Positions 35,650 through 44,000 of a stretch of DNA of 64,000 bases are shown here, piece after piece. The notes below the pieces were generated by a model. The model was not told the origin of the DNA and did not search any database. It saw only the letters and a list, made by a program, of their open reading frames with translations. The DNA lies in assembly GCF_003399645.1 (NCBI RefSeq), contig NZ_NBXD01000012.1, forward strand, positions 124,001-188,000. The letters are read 5' to 3'. Both the position numbers and the translations under genes were made by a program. The stretch is from Subtercola boreus. Lineage in GTDB: Bacteria > Actinomycetota > Actinomycetes > Actinomycetales > Microbacteriaceae. Position 1 is the stretch's first letter; each line of letters begins with the position of its first letter.

Positions 35650-38301
35650 TCAGGCGGGGTCGGTTGCGAGCACGATCTCGACGACCGCGAGCTCCGGACC
35701 TTCGACCAGGGTGAGCGTCTCGATGCGCCCGACCTGCTTGAGGTCGCCCTCGGCGAGCTCGAGCTCGGCCAGCAGTTCGGGCGGTCCGGCGATCGTCGCC
35801 TCGGCGACGGGCGTCTTCTGGGAGGCCTTGGCGTCGGTCTTCGCCCGGCGGATGCCCACCAGCGCCTGCCCGGCGAGCTTGAGAAGGGTGCCGTGTGCGG
35901 GCAACGACGGCGCAGCATCCGGAGCGAACGCCGCTCCGTCGCCCCCGGTCACACCCGTGGGCCAGGTCGCGCGGTGGATGGAGTCACCGTCACCGTGCGT
36001 CCACGACCACACCTCCTCGGTCGCGAAGGGGATGAACGGGGCGAGCAGACGCAGCAGCACATCGATGGCCGCCTGCAGGGCGAGCACCGCAGAGGCTTTG
36101 GCTCGGGCATCCGACGAGGCGCTGTAGGCGCGCTCCTTGACGAGCTCGAGGTAGTCGTCGCAGAAGGTCCAGAAGAACGTTTCGGTGACTTCGAGTGCCC
36201 GGGCGTGGTCGTAGCTCTCGAACGCAGCGGTCGCGGTCGTGATGACCTCATCGAGCTGCGTGAGCATCGACAGGTCGAGCGGGTGGGTGATGCGGGCCGA
36301 GGCGCCGTCGACGCCCTCGGGCAGCTCGAACCCGTAGACGAACTTGGCCGCGTTCAGCACCTTGATCGCGAGGCGGCGGCCGATCTTGATCTGGGTCGGG
36401 TTCTGCGGGTCGAAGGCAGCATCGGTTCCGAGGCGACTGGAAGCTGCCCAGTAGCGCACGGCATCAGAGCCATGCGTCTCGAGCACATCGGCGGGCGTGA
36501 CGACGTTGCCCTTCGACTTCGACATCTTCTTGCGGTCGGGGTCGACGATGAAACCGCTGAGGGCGGCGTGCCTCCACGGGGTGCGGCCGTCTTCGAGCGC
36601 CGAGCGCAGCATGGTCGAGAACAGCCAGGTGCGGATGATGTCCTGTCCCTGCGGGCGCAGGTCGAACGGTGCGACCAGTTCCCACAGTGACGGGTCGCGC
36701 TCCCAGCCGCCCGCGAGCTGGGGGGTGAGGGAGGAGGTCGCCCAGGTGTCCATCACGTCGAGTTCGCCGACGAAGCCGCCGGGGGTGTTGCGGGCGCTCT
36801 CGTCGAAGCCGGGTGCGGCATCCGTCGACGGGTCGACCGGCAGTGACGCCTCGGCTGCCACGATCGGCTGGTCGAAGACCGGGTTGCCGTCGCCGTCGAG
36901 CGGGTACCAGACCGGAATCGGCACGCCGAAGAAGCGCTGCCGCGAGATCAGCCAGTCGCCGGTGAGCCCGTTCACCCAGTTGTCGTACCGCACTTTCATG
37001 AACGACGGATGCCACTGGACCTCGTTGCCCATGTCGAGGAGGCGCTGGCGCAGCTCTTCGTCGCGCGCACCGTTCCGGATGTACCACTGGCGCGTCGACA
37101 CGATCTCGAGCGGCTTGTCGCCCTTCTCGAAGAACTTGACGGGGTGCACGATCGGCTTGGGGTCTCCGATGAGTTCGCCGGATGCTCGCAACAGGTCGAC
37201 GATGGCCTGCTTGGCCGAGAAGACCGTCTTGCCGGCGATCTGCGCATACGCATCGCGCCCTGCGTCGCTGGTGATGACATCCGGAGCCTCGCTGATGATG
37301 CGCCCGTCGAACCCGATGATCGCGCGGTTCGGCAGCGCCAGGTCGCGCCACCAGATCACGTCTGTCAGGTCGCCGAACGTGCAGATCATCGCGATGCCGG
37401 CGCCCTTGTCGGGCTGGGCGAGGTGATGCGCGACGATCGGCACCGAGACGCCGAAGAGGGGGGTGGTGACGGTCGTGCCGAAGAGCGGCTTGAAGCGCTC
37501 GTCATCCGGATGCGCGACCAGGGCCACGCAGGCGGCGAGCAGTTCGGGGCGGGTCGTCTCGATGAAGATATCGATGCCGCTGTTCGTGCCGTCGGCGTTC
37601 TCCGCGTGGAATGCGATGCGGTGGTAGGCGCCGGGCATGTCTTTGTCTTCGAGCTCGGCCTGGGCGACCGCGGTGCGGAACGTCACGTCCCACAGCGTCG
37701 GAGCTTGCGCCTGGTAGGCCTCCCCGCGCTCGACGTTACGGATGAACGCCAGCTGGCTCGCCCGCATCGACGAGTCGGCGATGGTGCGGTAGGTCTGCGT
37801 CCAGTCGACGGAGAGGCCGAGCCGGTGCCAGAGCGCTTCGAACTGCTTTTCGTCTTCGACGGTGAGGCGCTCACAGAGCTCGATGAAGTTGCGCCGGCTG
37901 ATCGGCTTCTGGTCGGCCGCCTTGCCGCTCTTGTTGTCGCCGCCCTCATAGGGGGGCACGAAGTCGGCGGTGTAGGGCAGTGTCGGGTCGCAGCGCACGC
38001 CGTAGTAGTTCTGCACGCGGCGTTCGGTCGGCAGGCCGTTGTCGTCCCAGCCGATCGGGTAGAAGACACTCTTGCCGCGCATGCGCTGGAAGCGGGCGAC
38101 GACGTCGGTGTGCGTGTAGGAGAACACGTGCCCGATGTGCAGCGAGCCGCTCGCGGTCGGCGGCGGGGTGTCGATCGAGTAGACGTTCTCGCGGGTGGTC
38201 AGCGCGCGGTCGAAGCGGTAGGTGCCGCGGTCGCTCCACAGCTCATCCCATTTGCCTTCGAGGCCTTCCAGCGCGGGTTTGTCAGGTACGGTCGCGGTCA
38301 T
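35650..38301 (-). CDS. valS: Valyl-tRNA synthetase
   Basis: An 883-aa class I aminoacyl-tRNA synthetase that charges tRNA-Val. The HIGH motif is SGSLHIGHVFSYTHTD (about residue 52) and the KMSKS motif is RKKMSKSKGNVV. The editing (CP1) domain and C-terminal anticodon-binding part are present; the length and GWDDNGLPTERRVQNYYG segment match the actinobacterial type. No T-box is visible in the about 70-nt space before it. Confidence 0.96.
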   Translation of the reverse strand: MTATVPDKPALEGLEGKWDELWSDRGTYRFDRALTTRENVYSIDTPPPTASGSLHIGHVFSYTHTDVVARFQRMRGKSVFYPIGWDDNGLPTERRVQNYYGVRCDPTLPYTADFVPPYEGGDNKSGKAADQKPISRRNFIELCERLTVEDEKQFEALWHRLGLSVDWTQTYRTIADSSMRASQLAFIRNVERGEAYQAQAPTLWDVTFRTAVAQAELEDKDMPGAYHRIAFHAENADGTNSGIDIFIETTRPELLAACVALVAHPDDERFKPLFGTTVTTPLFGVSVPIVAHHLAQPDKGAGIAMICTFGDLTDVIWWRDLALPNRAIIGFDGRIISEAPDVITSDAGRDAYAQIAGKTVFSAKQAIVDLLRASGELIGDPKPIVHPVKFFEKGDKPLEIVSTRQWYIRNGARDEELRQRLLDMGNEVQWHPSFMKVRYDNWVNGLTGDWLISRQRFFGVPIPVWYPLDGDGNPVFDQPIVAAEASLPVDPSTDAAPGFDESARNTPGGFVGELDVMDTWATSSLTPQLAGGWERDPSLWELVAPFDLRPQGQDIIRTWLFSTMLRSALEDGRTPWRHAALSGFIVDPDRKKMSKSKGNVVTPADVLETHGSDAVRYWAASSRLGTDAAFDPQNPTQIKIGRRLAIKVLNAAKFVYGFELPEGVDGASARITHPLDLSMLTQLDEVITTATAAFESYDHARALEVTETFFWTFCDDYLELVKERAYSASSDARAKASAVLALQAAIDVLLRLLAPFIPFATEEVWSWTHGDGDSIHRATWPTGVTGGDGAAFAPDAAPSLPAHGTLLKLAGQALVGIRRAKTDAKASQKTPVAEATIAGPPELLAELELAEGDLKQVGRIETLTLVEGPELAVVEIVLATDPA

Positions 38302-38368
38302 GGTGAGGCCCTCCAGGCGCTATAGGCGGCACCGAGTCTGGGGTGCCTTTTGTGGTTGCGCAGCCAGT

Positions 38369-39739
38369 TTACCCGCCGGGGGCGTCGGCTGCGGAGGCAG
38401 GGCCGGGCCGCGGGGTCACGGGCGCCGTGCGCGGGTCTTCGACGATGTATCCCAGCTCACGATATGCGTCCATGATCGTGTCGATGCTGAGCCCATGGAG
38501 GGCCTTCGTCGCCACAAGCCACGCCGGAATCGGCTTCAGCGGATCGAGCCACGGTGGAAGGGCATCGCCGTCCCTGCTCATCAGCCTGAGCTGCGAGCGC
38601 GAGATGGTCGCTCTCTGCGACCCGGTACGGAACCCGAGGATTCGGAGGGTTTCCTTCTTCGTCGGGGCACGCTCCGGATCGCGCCATTTCTTGCCCGTCA
38701 CCGCAACGCCGTACTCAGCGAGCCGTGCCTGGACCTGCTCTTCGGTCAAGCGGAGACGTTCTGCGGCCCTCTTCACCTGCTGGCGCGAAGCAGGCCGGAA
38801 TGGCCCAAGATAAGGGGCGAGTCCGTCGAGGTCGACGGTGAGCATGAGCAGGTCGTCTTCGGTGATGACGGCATGTTCGGGCGAGAGGTGTGGAACGTCG
38901 GCAAACCCCAGTTCGCGAAGTCCCGCAACGATGAACCCCGGTTGGGCGGCTGTGGCGCGGGCCGCCACAGCCACGTTGCGGAGGCCGACTTCGTCTGTGG
39001 AGGACAACCACGGTGCGATCCCATCTGCATTCTGGCTCGCTGCGATCAGCAGCTCAGGAGGCAGAGGCAAGGACTCGAGCGAGTCGGCGCGATAACTGTA
39101 ATCGATGTGACGCTGCCTCAGTTCGGTGACTACCGTCTGAGAGGGGATATCCAGGGCCCATGACGTCTGCAACACGTCGAAGACACTGATCGGTCGCAGA
39201 CTGCCGTCAGCGTTCTGTCGTCCACTGAACGACAGCGCCGTGCGAACAGCAGGGGTGCTGGGCGGAAGGGAAGCGGCGTGCGGTGGTACGCCGAGCCCCA
39301 GTGACTGCGCGCGGGCGATGACTGTTTCGAGCCGTGACCCCACGATGCGCTCGACGTCATAGAGTGCTGCCGCGGAGGCCGTCCACGGGCTGGTCCTGTA
39401 TTCCTGTCCATCGCGATAGATCGATTCGGTCAGCCCCAGTAGAACGGCGTCCGAGGGCCGCGCAGGTTCGACGTTCGCGTGTGACTCGGCAGCGATTCCG
39501 ATCGAACTGTACAGGCCAGCTGCACGCATCCTGGAGAAGCGCCACCGGGTGACCGCGTCAGGGCTCTCGCCAAGGGAGTGGAGGTCGTCGCCGATGATCT
39601 GGCCGGCTGCCGAGCACGAATATGGCCTTCCGTGGAGCGTGAGGTCGAGGTTCCCCCGGGAGCCCGCGACGACGACGGCATCGGCGATCCGCGGGTGCGA
39701 GAGCGACATCCGCGCCAGCCATTCGGGGTCGCCGATCAA
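38369..39739 (-). CDS. Protein of tandem winged-helix-like repeats, partner of Hsp90-like ATPase
   Basis: A 456-aa protein with a recurring 50- to 80-residue unit. Each unit has a head such as ADGIAPWL, DLDGLAPYL or DGDALPPWL, a V.AA helix and an LRELG/LAEYG/YRELG ending. I count copies at residues about 99-152, 168-214, 229-283, 296-348 and 384-435. It resembles the winged-helix repeats that follow Hsp90-type ATPase domains in large actinobacterial proteins (from memory; possibly the 'wHTH-Hsp90' family). It starts with TTG overlapping the ATPase gene's stop (TTGA). The split may be natural coupling or a broken fusion. Confidence 0.6.
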   Translation of the reverse strand: MIGDPEWLARMSLSHPRIADAVVVAGSRGNLDLTLHGRPYSCSAAGQIIGDDLHSLGESPDAVTRWRFSRMRAAGLYSSIGIAAESHANVEPARPSDAVLLGLTESIYRDGQEYRTSPWTASAAALYDVERIVGSRLETVIARAQSLGLGVPPHAASLPPSTPAVRTALSFSGRQNADGSLRPISVFDVLQTSWALDIPSQTVVTELRQRHIDYSYRADSLESLPLPPELLIAASQNADGIAPWLSSTDEVGLRNVAVAARATAAQPGFIVAGLRELGFADVPHLSPEHAVITEDDLLMLTVDLDGLAPYLGPFRPASRQQVKRAAERLRLTEEQVQARLAEYGVAVTGKKWRDPERAPTKKETLRILGFRTGSQRATISRSQLRLMSRDGDALPPWLDPLKPIPAWLVATKALHGLSIDTIMDAYRELGYIVEDPRTAPVTPRPGPASAADAPGG

Positions 39740-40353
39740 GTGCCAGGCGCCAGCAACGCCGGCCCGAACGCCTCGACGTCGAACGTGTCGGCGGGCCCGG
39801 TGATGTGCATCCGCAGCAGGTCACCGAGGGAACCGTCGCGGTTCAGGCGTGCCGTCGTCACCGTGACCGCCTCAGCGATCATGAAGTAGGACATCACCCC
39901 GATACCGAAGCGGGAGTTCTGCCACAGCACGACGGGCGGGTCGGCGGAGGCGAAGTCGTGAGCCTCAGCAATGCGAGCTGAGAGGTCGGATGCCCGCACG
40001 CCCGCCTGGCAGAACGCGTTCGTCAGCTCGTCCAACCCCATACCTGCACCGCGGTCGACGCAGTCGATGAAACCGCGGCCTGACGCATCGACGCCCTGCT
40101 CGACCTCGATGCTCGGTCGGTCGGCGGCAGAGGGAACCGGTGGCTGCCCGAGGAACTCCCTGCGCGCTCGCGCCAGGCGGCAGGCATCCAGCGCATTCTG
40201 GTACAGCTCACGAAGCGCCAGCGACGGTTCTCCGTAGAGGTTCTCGCCCATCAGGAATTCACGGATGCGATCCTCGGCCAGGTGGAACCGAAGCCCAGTG
40301 GCGGCAATGATCGCCGGTGAACCGGGCTGGGGGAGAAGGAAATCATTGAGCAT
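39736..40353 (-). CDS. Hsp90-like GHKL ATPase domain protein
   Basis: A 205-aa Bergerat-fold ATPase. Visible motifs: N-box ELYQNALDAC with Glu49, Asn53 and Asp56; G1 box DRGAGMG (100-106); and the Hsp90-type lid/G2 region NSRFGIGVMSYFMIAEAV (146-163). Homologues I recall are single long chains with extra sequence before LLPQPGSPAIIAATGLRF; here a stop lies just before the ATG, so the N-terminus may be truncated. The gene may be leaderless: TAAAGT lies six nucleotides before the ATG. It is coupled to the repeat protein. Confidence 0.72.
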   Translation of the reverse strand: MLNDFLLPQPGSPAIIAATGLRFHLAEDRIREFLMGENLYGEPSLALRELYQNALDACRLARARREFLGQPPVPSAADRPSIEVEQGVDASGRGFIDCVDRGAGMGLDELTNAFCQAGVRASDLSARIAEAHDFASADPPVVLWQNSRFGIGVMSYFMIAEAVTVTTARLNRDGSLGDLLRMHITGPADTFDVEAFGPALLAPGT

Positions 40354-40484
40354 ACGTCGACTTTACACGAACCCCGATTCCCCTCCCTGAGTGTCGTGGT
40401 GCTGACTCCCTATACTCGACACATCCGCAGGGGGGTTCTGCGGGTGATGCTGCCCGCAGCGCGGGCCGATACTGGGGTGCCGAC

Positions 40485-41561
40485 GTGGGTGTAGTTCGCA
40501 AGTGGGTCTTTCCGATCATCCGTCTGGTTGTGGTCGTCGCCATTGCGGCGGCGCTGTGCAAGCTCGCGTTCTTTCCTGACACGAAAGCCGAGGCGGATGC
40601 GGCCGTGCCGACGGGGCAGCTGACCGAGCCGCAGGCGACGGTCGCGACCGGCACGATCTCGAATGACGTGACTCTGAAGGCGACGGTGACCGCGGACCCG
40701 GCGTCGCCCATCAGGGCTACCGCGAGCGGGGTGGTCGATGAGGTGCAGGTGAAGGTGGGCGCGACGGTGGCCTCGGGCGACACCGTCTTCGACGTGAAGG
40801 TGGAGACGGCCCGCGATCCGGTCGAGACCGTCGCACCCGACGGATCGACGGTGAGCACGGAACGCAAGCCCCTCATCACGTACGTCGAGGTGACGGCGCC
40901 GATTGCGGGCATCGTCAGTGCGCTGCCGGTGCTGCCCGAGCAGACCGTCGCGGTTGGAGACGTCGCCGGACAGATCGCGCCGCCGACGTTCTCCGTGACG
41001 GGGTCGCTGAACGCGGCCGACCAGTACCGGCTCGTCAGCCAGCCCACCGAGGCGCAGGTCGCGATCACCGGCGGTCCAGCGCCGTTCACCTGCACCGGGC
41101 TGACGATCGTCACGCCGCTGGCCGGCTCCGACGGGAGCGGCTCCGGGTCGGGCGGCTCAGGCGGTGACCCGAGCGCAGGAGGAGGCAGCGCGGGCGGCAG
41201 CAGCGGCTCGGGCAACACCCTCCGCTGCAGCGTGCCCGCCGACGTGCGCGTCTTCGCAGGGCTGGCCGCCGACGTCACCATCGCTGCGGGCAAGGCCGAG
41301 AATGTGCTCGTCATCCCCACGACGGCCGTGGAGGGCACCGCGCTGAACGGTAACGTCTGGTTCGTGCTGCCTGACGGCACGACCGAGCAGCGGCCGGTCA
41401 TCCTGGGCCTGACAGACGGCAGCTTGGTGCAGGTGGTCTCGGGGCTCGCAGCGGGCGACGCGGTGCTGCAGTTCGTTCCGGGTGCAGCGGCGCCACCGGC
41501 GGGCGGCGGCTGCGAGGGTGTGCCGAACTGCTTCGTCGGCGGCGTCGCCGTGGGGGGCTGA
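40485..41561 (+). CDS. Efflux periplasmic adaptor-like protein (MacA type)
   Basis: A 358-aa adaptor with an N-terminal membrane anchor (about residues 9-28), lipoyl/barrel-sandwich segments (ATASGVVDEVQVKVGATVAS, VTAPIAGIVSAL), a Gly/Ser-rich flexible insertion near residue 205-240 and a C-terminal MPT-like domain with VLVIPTTAVEGT. It couples the following ABC transporter to an extracellular partner or substrate. GTG start. The promoter is probably the TATACT at 40411. Last residues are Cys-rich (GGGCEGVPNCFVGG), forming a possible disulphide. Substrate unknown. Confidence 0.8.
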   Translation: MGVVRKWVFPIIRLVVVVAIAAALCKLAFFPDTKAEADAAVPTGQLTEPQATVATGTISNDVTLKATVTADPASPIRATASGVVDEVQVKVGATVASGDTVFDVKVETARDPVETVAPDGSTVSTERKPLITYVEVTAPIAGIVSALPVLPEQTVAVGDVAGQIAPPTFSVTGSLNAADQYRLVSQPTEAQVAITGGPAPFTCTGLTIVTPLAGSDGSGSGSGGSGGDPSAGGGSAGGSSGSGNTLRCSVPADVRVFAGLAADVTIAAGKAENVLVIPTTAVEGTALNGNVWFVLPDGTTEQRPVILGLTDGSLVQVVSGLAAGDAVLQFVPGAAAPPAGGGCEGVPNCFVGGVAVGG

Positions 41562-41565
41562 GCGT

Positions 41566-42279
41566 ATGACGTTCCTGCAGCTCCGGGGGGTGGGCAGAAC
41601 CGTCTCCCGAGTGGATGATCGTCCGCTGATCATCCTGAGCGGTGTCGATCTGGCGGTGGAGGTCGGCGACCGCTTGTCGATCGTCGGCCGGTCGGGCTCG
41701 GGCAAGTCGACGCTGCTGAACCTGCTGGGGCTGCTCGACTCGCCCACCGAAGGCGAGATCTTTCTGGACGACGAGCCCACCCGGCGTTTCTCCGCCCGGC
41801 ACCGCGACGTGACACGCGGGCGCGATGTGGGTTTCATCTTCCAGCAGTTCAACCTGCTGCAGGGCCGAACTGCGCTCGAGAACGTGATGACTCCGCTTCT
41901 CTACGACACGGGAGCCGTGTTCTGGCGCCGCCGGGCGATTGCGACCGAGATGCTCGACCGGGTCGGGCTCGGGCACCGGCTCTCCTCGACCCCCGACAGG
42001 CTCTCGGGCGGCGAGCAGCAGCGCGTCGCGATCGCCCGGGCGCTGGTGCGGCGCCCCCGGCTCATCCTCGCCGATGAGCCCACCGGTGCACTCGACATCG
42101 AGACCGGTGAGGCGGTCATGGCACTGCTCGACGAGATCGCGACCGCTTCGGATGCTGCGCTGGTCACAATCACGCACGACCCCGCCATCGCCGCTCTCGC
42201 GACACGGCGCTTCCAGCTCGAGAAGGGCGCGCTGGTGGATGCCGCGGCGGCGACTCTGAGTAAGGGAGGGCCCTCGTGA
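41566..42279 (+). CDS. ABC transporter ATP-binding protein (MacB/LolD type)
   Basis: A 237-aa ATPase: Walker A GRSGSGKST, Q-loop FIFQQFNLL, signature LSGGEQQRVAIARAL, Walker B LILADEPTGALD and H-loop ITHDP. The FIFQQFNLL and EPTGALD features are of the lipoprotein/macrolide exporter subclass. It begins 4 nt after the adaptor and overlaps the permease start, so the three genes form one operon encoding a MacAB-like exporter. Confidence 0.92.
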   Translation: MTFLQLRGVGRTVSRVDDRPLIILSGVDLAVEVGDRLSIVGRSGSGKSTLLNLLGLLDSPTEGEIFLDDEPTRRFSARHRDVTRGRDVGFIFQQFNLLQGRTALENVMTPLLYDTGAVFWRRRAIATEMLDRVGLGHRLSSTPDRLSGGEQQRVAIARALVRRPRLILADEPTGALDIETGEAVMALLDEIATASDAALVTITHDPAIAALATRRFQLEKGALVDAAAATLSKGGPS

Positions 42280-43502
42280 GGGGTCTCGTGACCGCGTTCG
42301 TCGGAAGCGTGGTGGAGGCGTGGGCGGAGCTCCGCATCCACCGTACCCGGGTGCTCCTCTCGCTCGTCGGCGTCGCGGTCGCGGTCTGCGCGCTCACCAG
42401 CGTCATCGCGCTCGGCAATATCGCCCAGCAGGCGACCGTGGAGACAAGCGAGCGCTCAAGCGGGCGGCCTGCCACGCTGTACGTCTCCGCCTATACCGCA
42501 GACGGGTCACCGCCGCCGGCGACCGCGATGGACACGACGTGGAACGAGGCACTGGTGCGGTACGGCGTGCAGTACGCCAGCCGGGTGACACAACAGCAGC
42601 TGAGCATCCAGTTCATCGACGGCGTCAGCGTCGTGAACGCCACCCTCGTCGACCCGCCCTACGGCGTGATGCACCGGGTCGAGGTTCAGCGCGGAGCCTG
42701 GTTCGCTGCCGACGATGCCACCCGCCTGGCGCCCGCGCTCATCGTGAACGACATCTTCTACGCCAGGCTCGGCTCGCCCGACCTCGGCACGCACCCGACC
42801 GTGAGCCTCGTCGGCGCGAAGCCCGTGACGGCTGTGATCGTGGGGGTGACGGCGGCGTTGCCCTACGAAGTCGATCCGAGCATGATGATGCTGAACGACT
42901 CGTACGCGAAGCTCGCCGACCAGCTGGTTCAGGATGCTGCCTCCCAGCCCTACTCGTCGTACGAGATGTGGGTTCCGCCGTCGATCTCGGGTGAGTTGAC
43001 CACTCGCCTCCAGTCGGATTTCTCGGCTTCCCTGGGTGACGGAGCAACAGCGCAGGTCAACCGGCAGGACTACGCGGCCTACGGGGATGATCCCTTTCTG
43101 CCGATCAAGCTCATGATCAGCGGCGTCGCCGTGCTCGTGCTGGTGCTCGGCGCGCTCGGGCTGGTCAACATCTCGCTCGTGACCGTGCGGCAGCGCATCC
43201 AGGAGATCGGCATCCGCCGCAGCTTCGGAGCGACGGCGTCGCGCGTGTTCTTCGCGGTGATGATGGAGAGCGTGGTCGCCACGGTCGCGGCGGGGGTCGC
43301 CGGGGTGATGCTGTCGATTCTCATCTTGAAGAGCCCATGGGTCGAGGACTTCATTGCGCAGGGTGTGACCGACGTGCCCCCGTTCCCGCTCGAGGCGGCG
43401 GTGCTGGGTCTTGCGGCGGCGACCGTCGTCGGCGCGATCGCGGGCCTGCTGCCCGCCCTCGTCGCGGTGCGCGTGAAGGTGATCGACGCCATCCGCTACT
43501 GA
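42276..43502 (+). CDS. ABC transporter permease (MacB/FtsX type)
   Basis: A 408-aa permease with the MacB topology: a membrane helix near residues 24-45, a large extracellular domain (residues about 50-275), and three C-terminal helices. Signature stretches are RVLLSLVGVAVAVCALTSV near the N-terminus and VRQRIQEIGIRRSFGATASR before the last helices. GTG start in GTGA overlapping the ATPase stop. It probably exports a peptide or antibiotic-like compound, or acts in envelope stress (mechanotransmission) rather than as a channel. Confidence 0.9.
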   Translation: MRGLVTAFVGSVVEAWAELRIHRTRVLLSLVGVAVAVCALTSVIALGNIAQQATVETSERSSGRPATLYVSAYTADGSPPPATAMDTTWNEALVRYGVQYASRVTQQQLSIQFIDGVSVVNATLVDPPYGVMHRVEVQRGAWFAADDATRLAPALIVNDIFYARLGSPDLGTHPTVSLVGAKPVTAVIVGVTAALPYEVDPSMMMLNDSYAKLADQLVQDAASQPYSSYEMWVPPSISGELTTRLQSDFSASLGDGATAQVNRQDYAAYGDDPFLPIKLMISGVAVLVLVLGALGLVNISLVTVRQRIQEIGIRRSFGATASRVFFAVMMESVVATVAAGVAGVMLSILILKSPWVEDFIAQGVTDVPPFPLEAAVLGLAAATVVGAIAGLLPALVAVRVKVIDAIRY

Positions 43503-44000
43503 CGCGCGCTCTCCCCGCCACCCTGCTTGCCCCAGCCCTGCGCCGCACCCGTCTTGTTCGCGTCGCCATCCCCTCTCGCGCCAACCGAACGGCCATGCAG
43601 GGATAGAGCGGTGCGGAGGCGCCACCCGACGCGGCGACCCGCTCACATTCACGGGCGCGGGCGGGGTGGTGGCGGCGGCTCTCACCGCCAGCGGCGAGTG
43701 GTTCGGGGCCGGAGGGCTGGACGGGCGCCGGACGACACCCGGAGGCCCCCGCCGCACCGCAATTCAGGCGGGGCTGGCGGGCATCCAACATTCGAACGCG
43801 GCGCGCACGCCGCGTTTTGCGCAAAAGCACCCAACCCGGAAATGGTGGGTGCTTTTGCGCACAATGCGGGCTGGTGCCGGTGCGGGCAAGCCGCGCGGGC
43901 GGGCGCCGGGCGCGCGGGCGCAAGAGGCGCGGTTGCGGGCGGGCGGCGCGGGGGGCGGGCCGGGCGGGCGCAAGAGGCGCGGGCGGGCGGGCGCCGCAGG
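43503..44000. other. Gene-free, repeat-rich spacer
   Basis: About 500 bp between the exporter operon and pckG. Open frames here are rich in Arg/Ala/Gly with no motif, and I do not accept any as a gene. The part from about 43880 to 44000 is almost only G and C with repeated GCGGGCGCAAGAGGCGCGG (at least two copies). A strong inverted repeat lies at 43818-43861. This is the only such stretch in the window. Confidence 0.8.
43818..43861. repeat. 16-bp inverted repeat with AT-rich core, in the spacer
   Basis: TGCGCAAAAGCACCCA and TGGGTGCTTTTGCGCA are perfect complements, separated by 12 nt. The A4/T4 runs inside the arms are unlike a normal intrinsic terminator. It may be a repeat family element or a bidirectional terminator for the convergent exporter and pckG transcripts. 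Confidence 0.85.

Noticed and set aside
38302-38368. Possible T-box before valS
   Set aside because: The space is too short and has no GGTGG-type T-box sequence.
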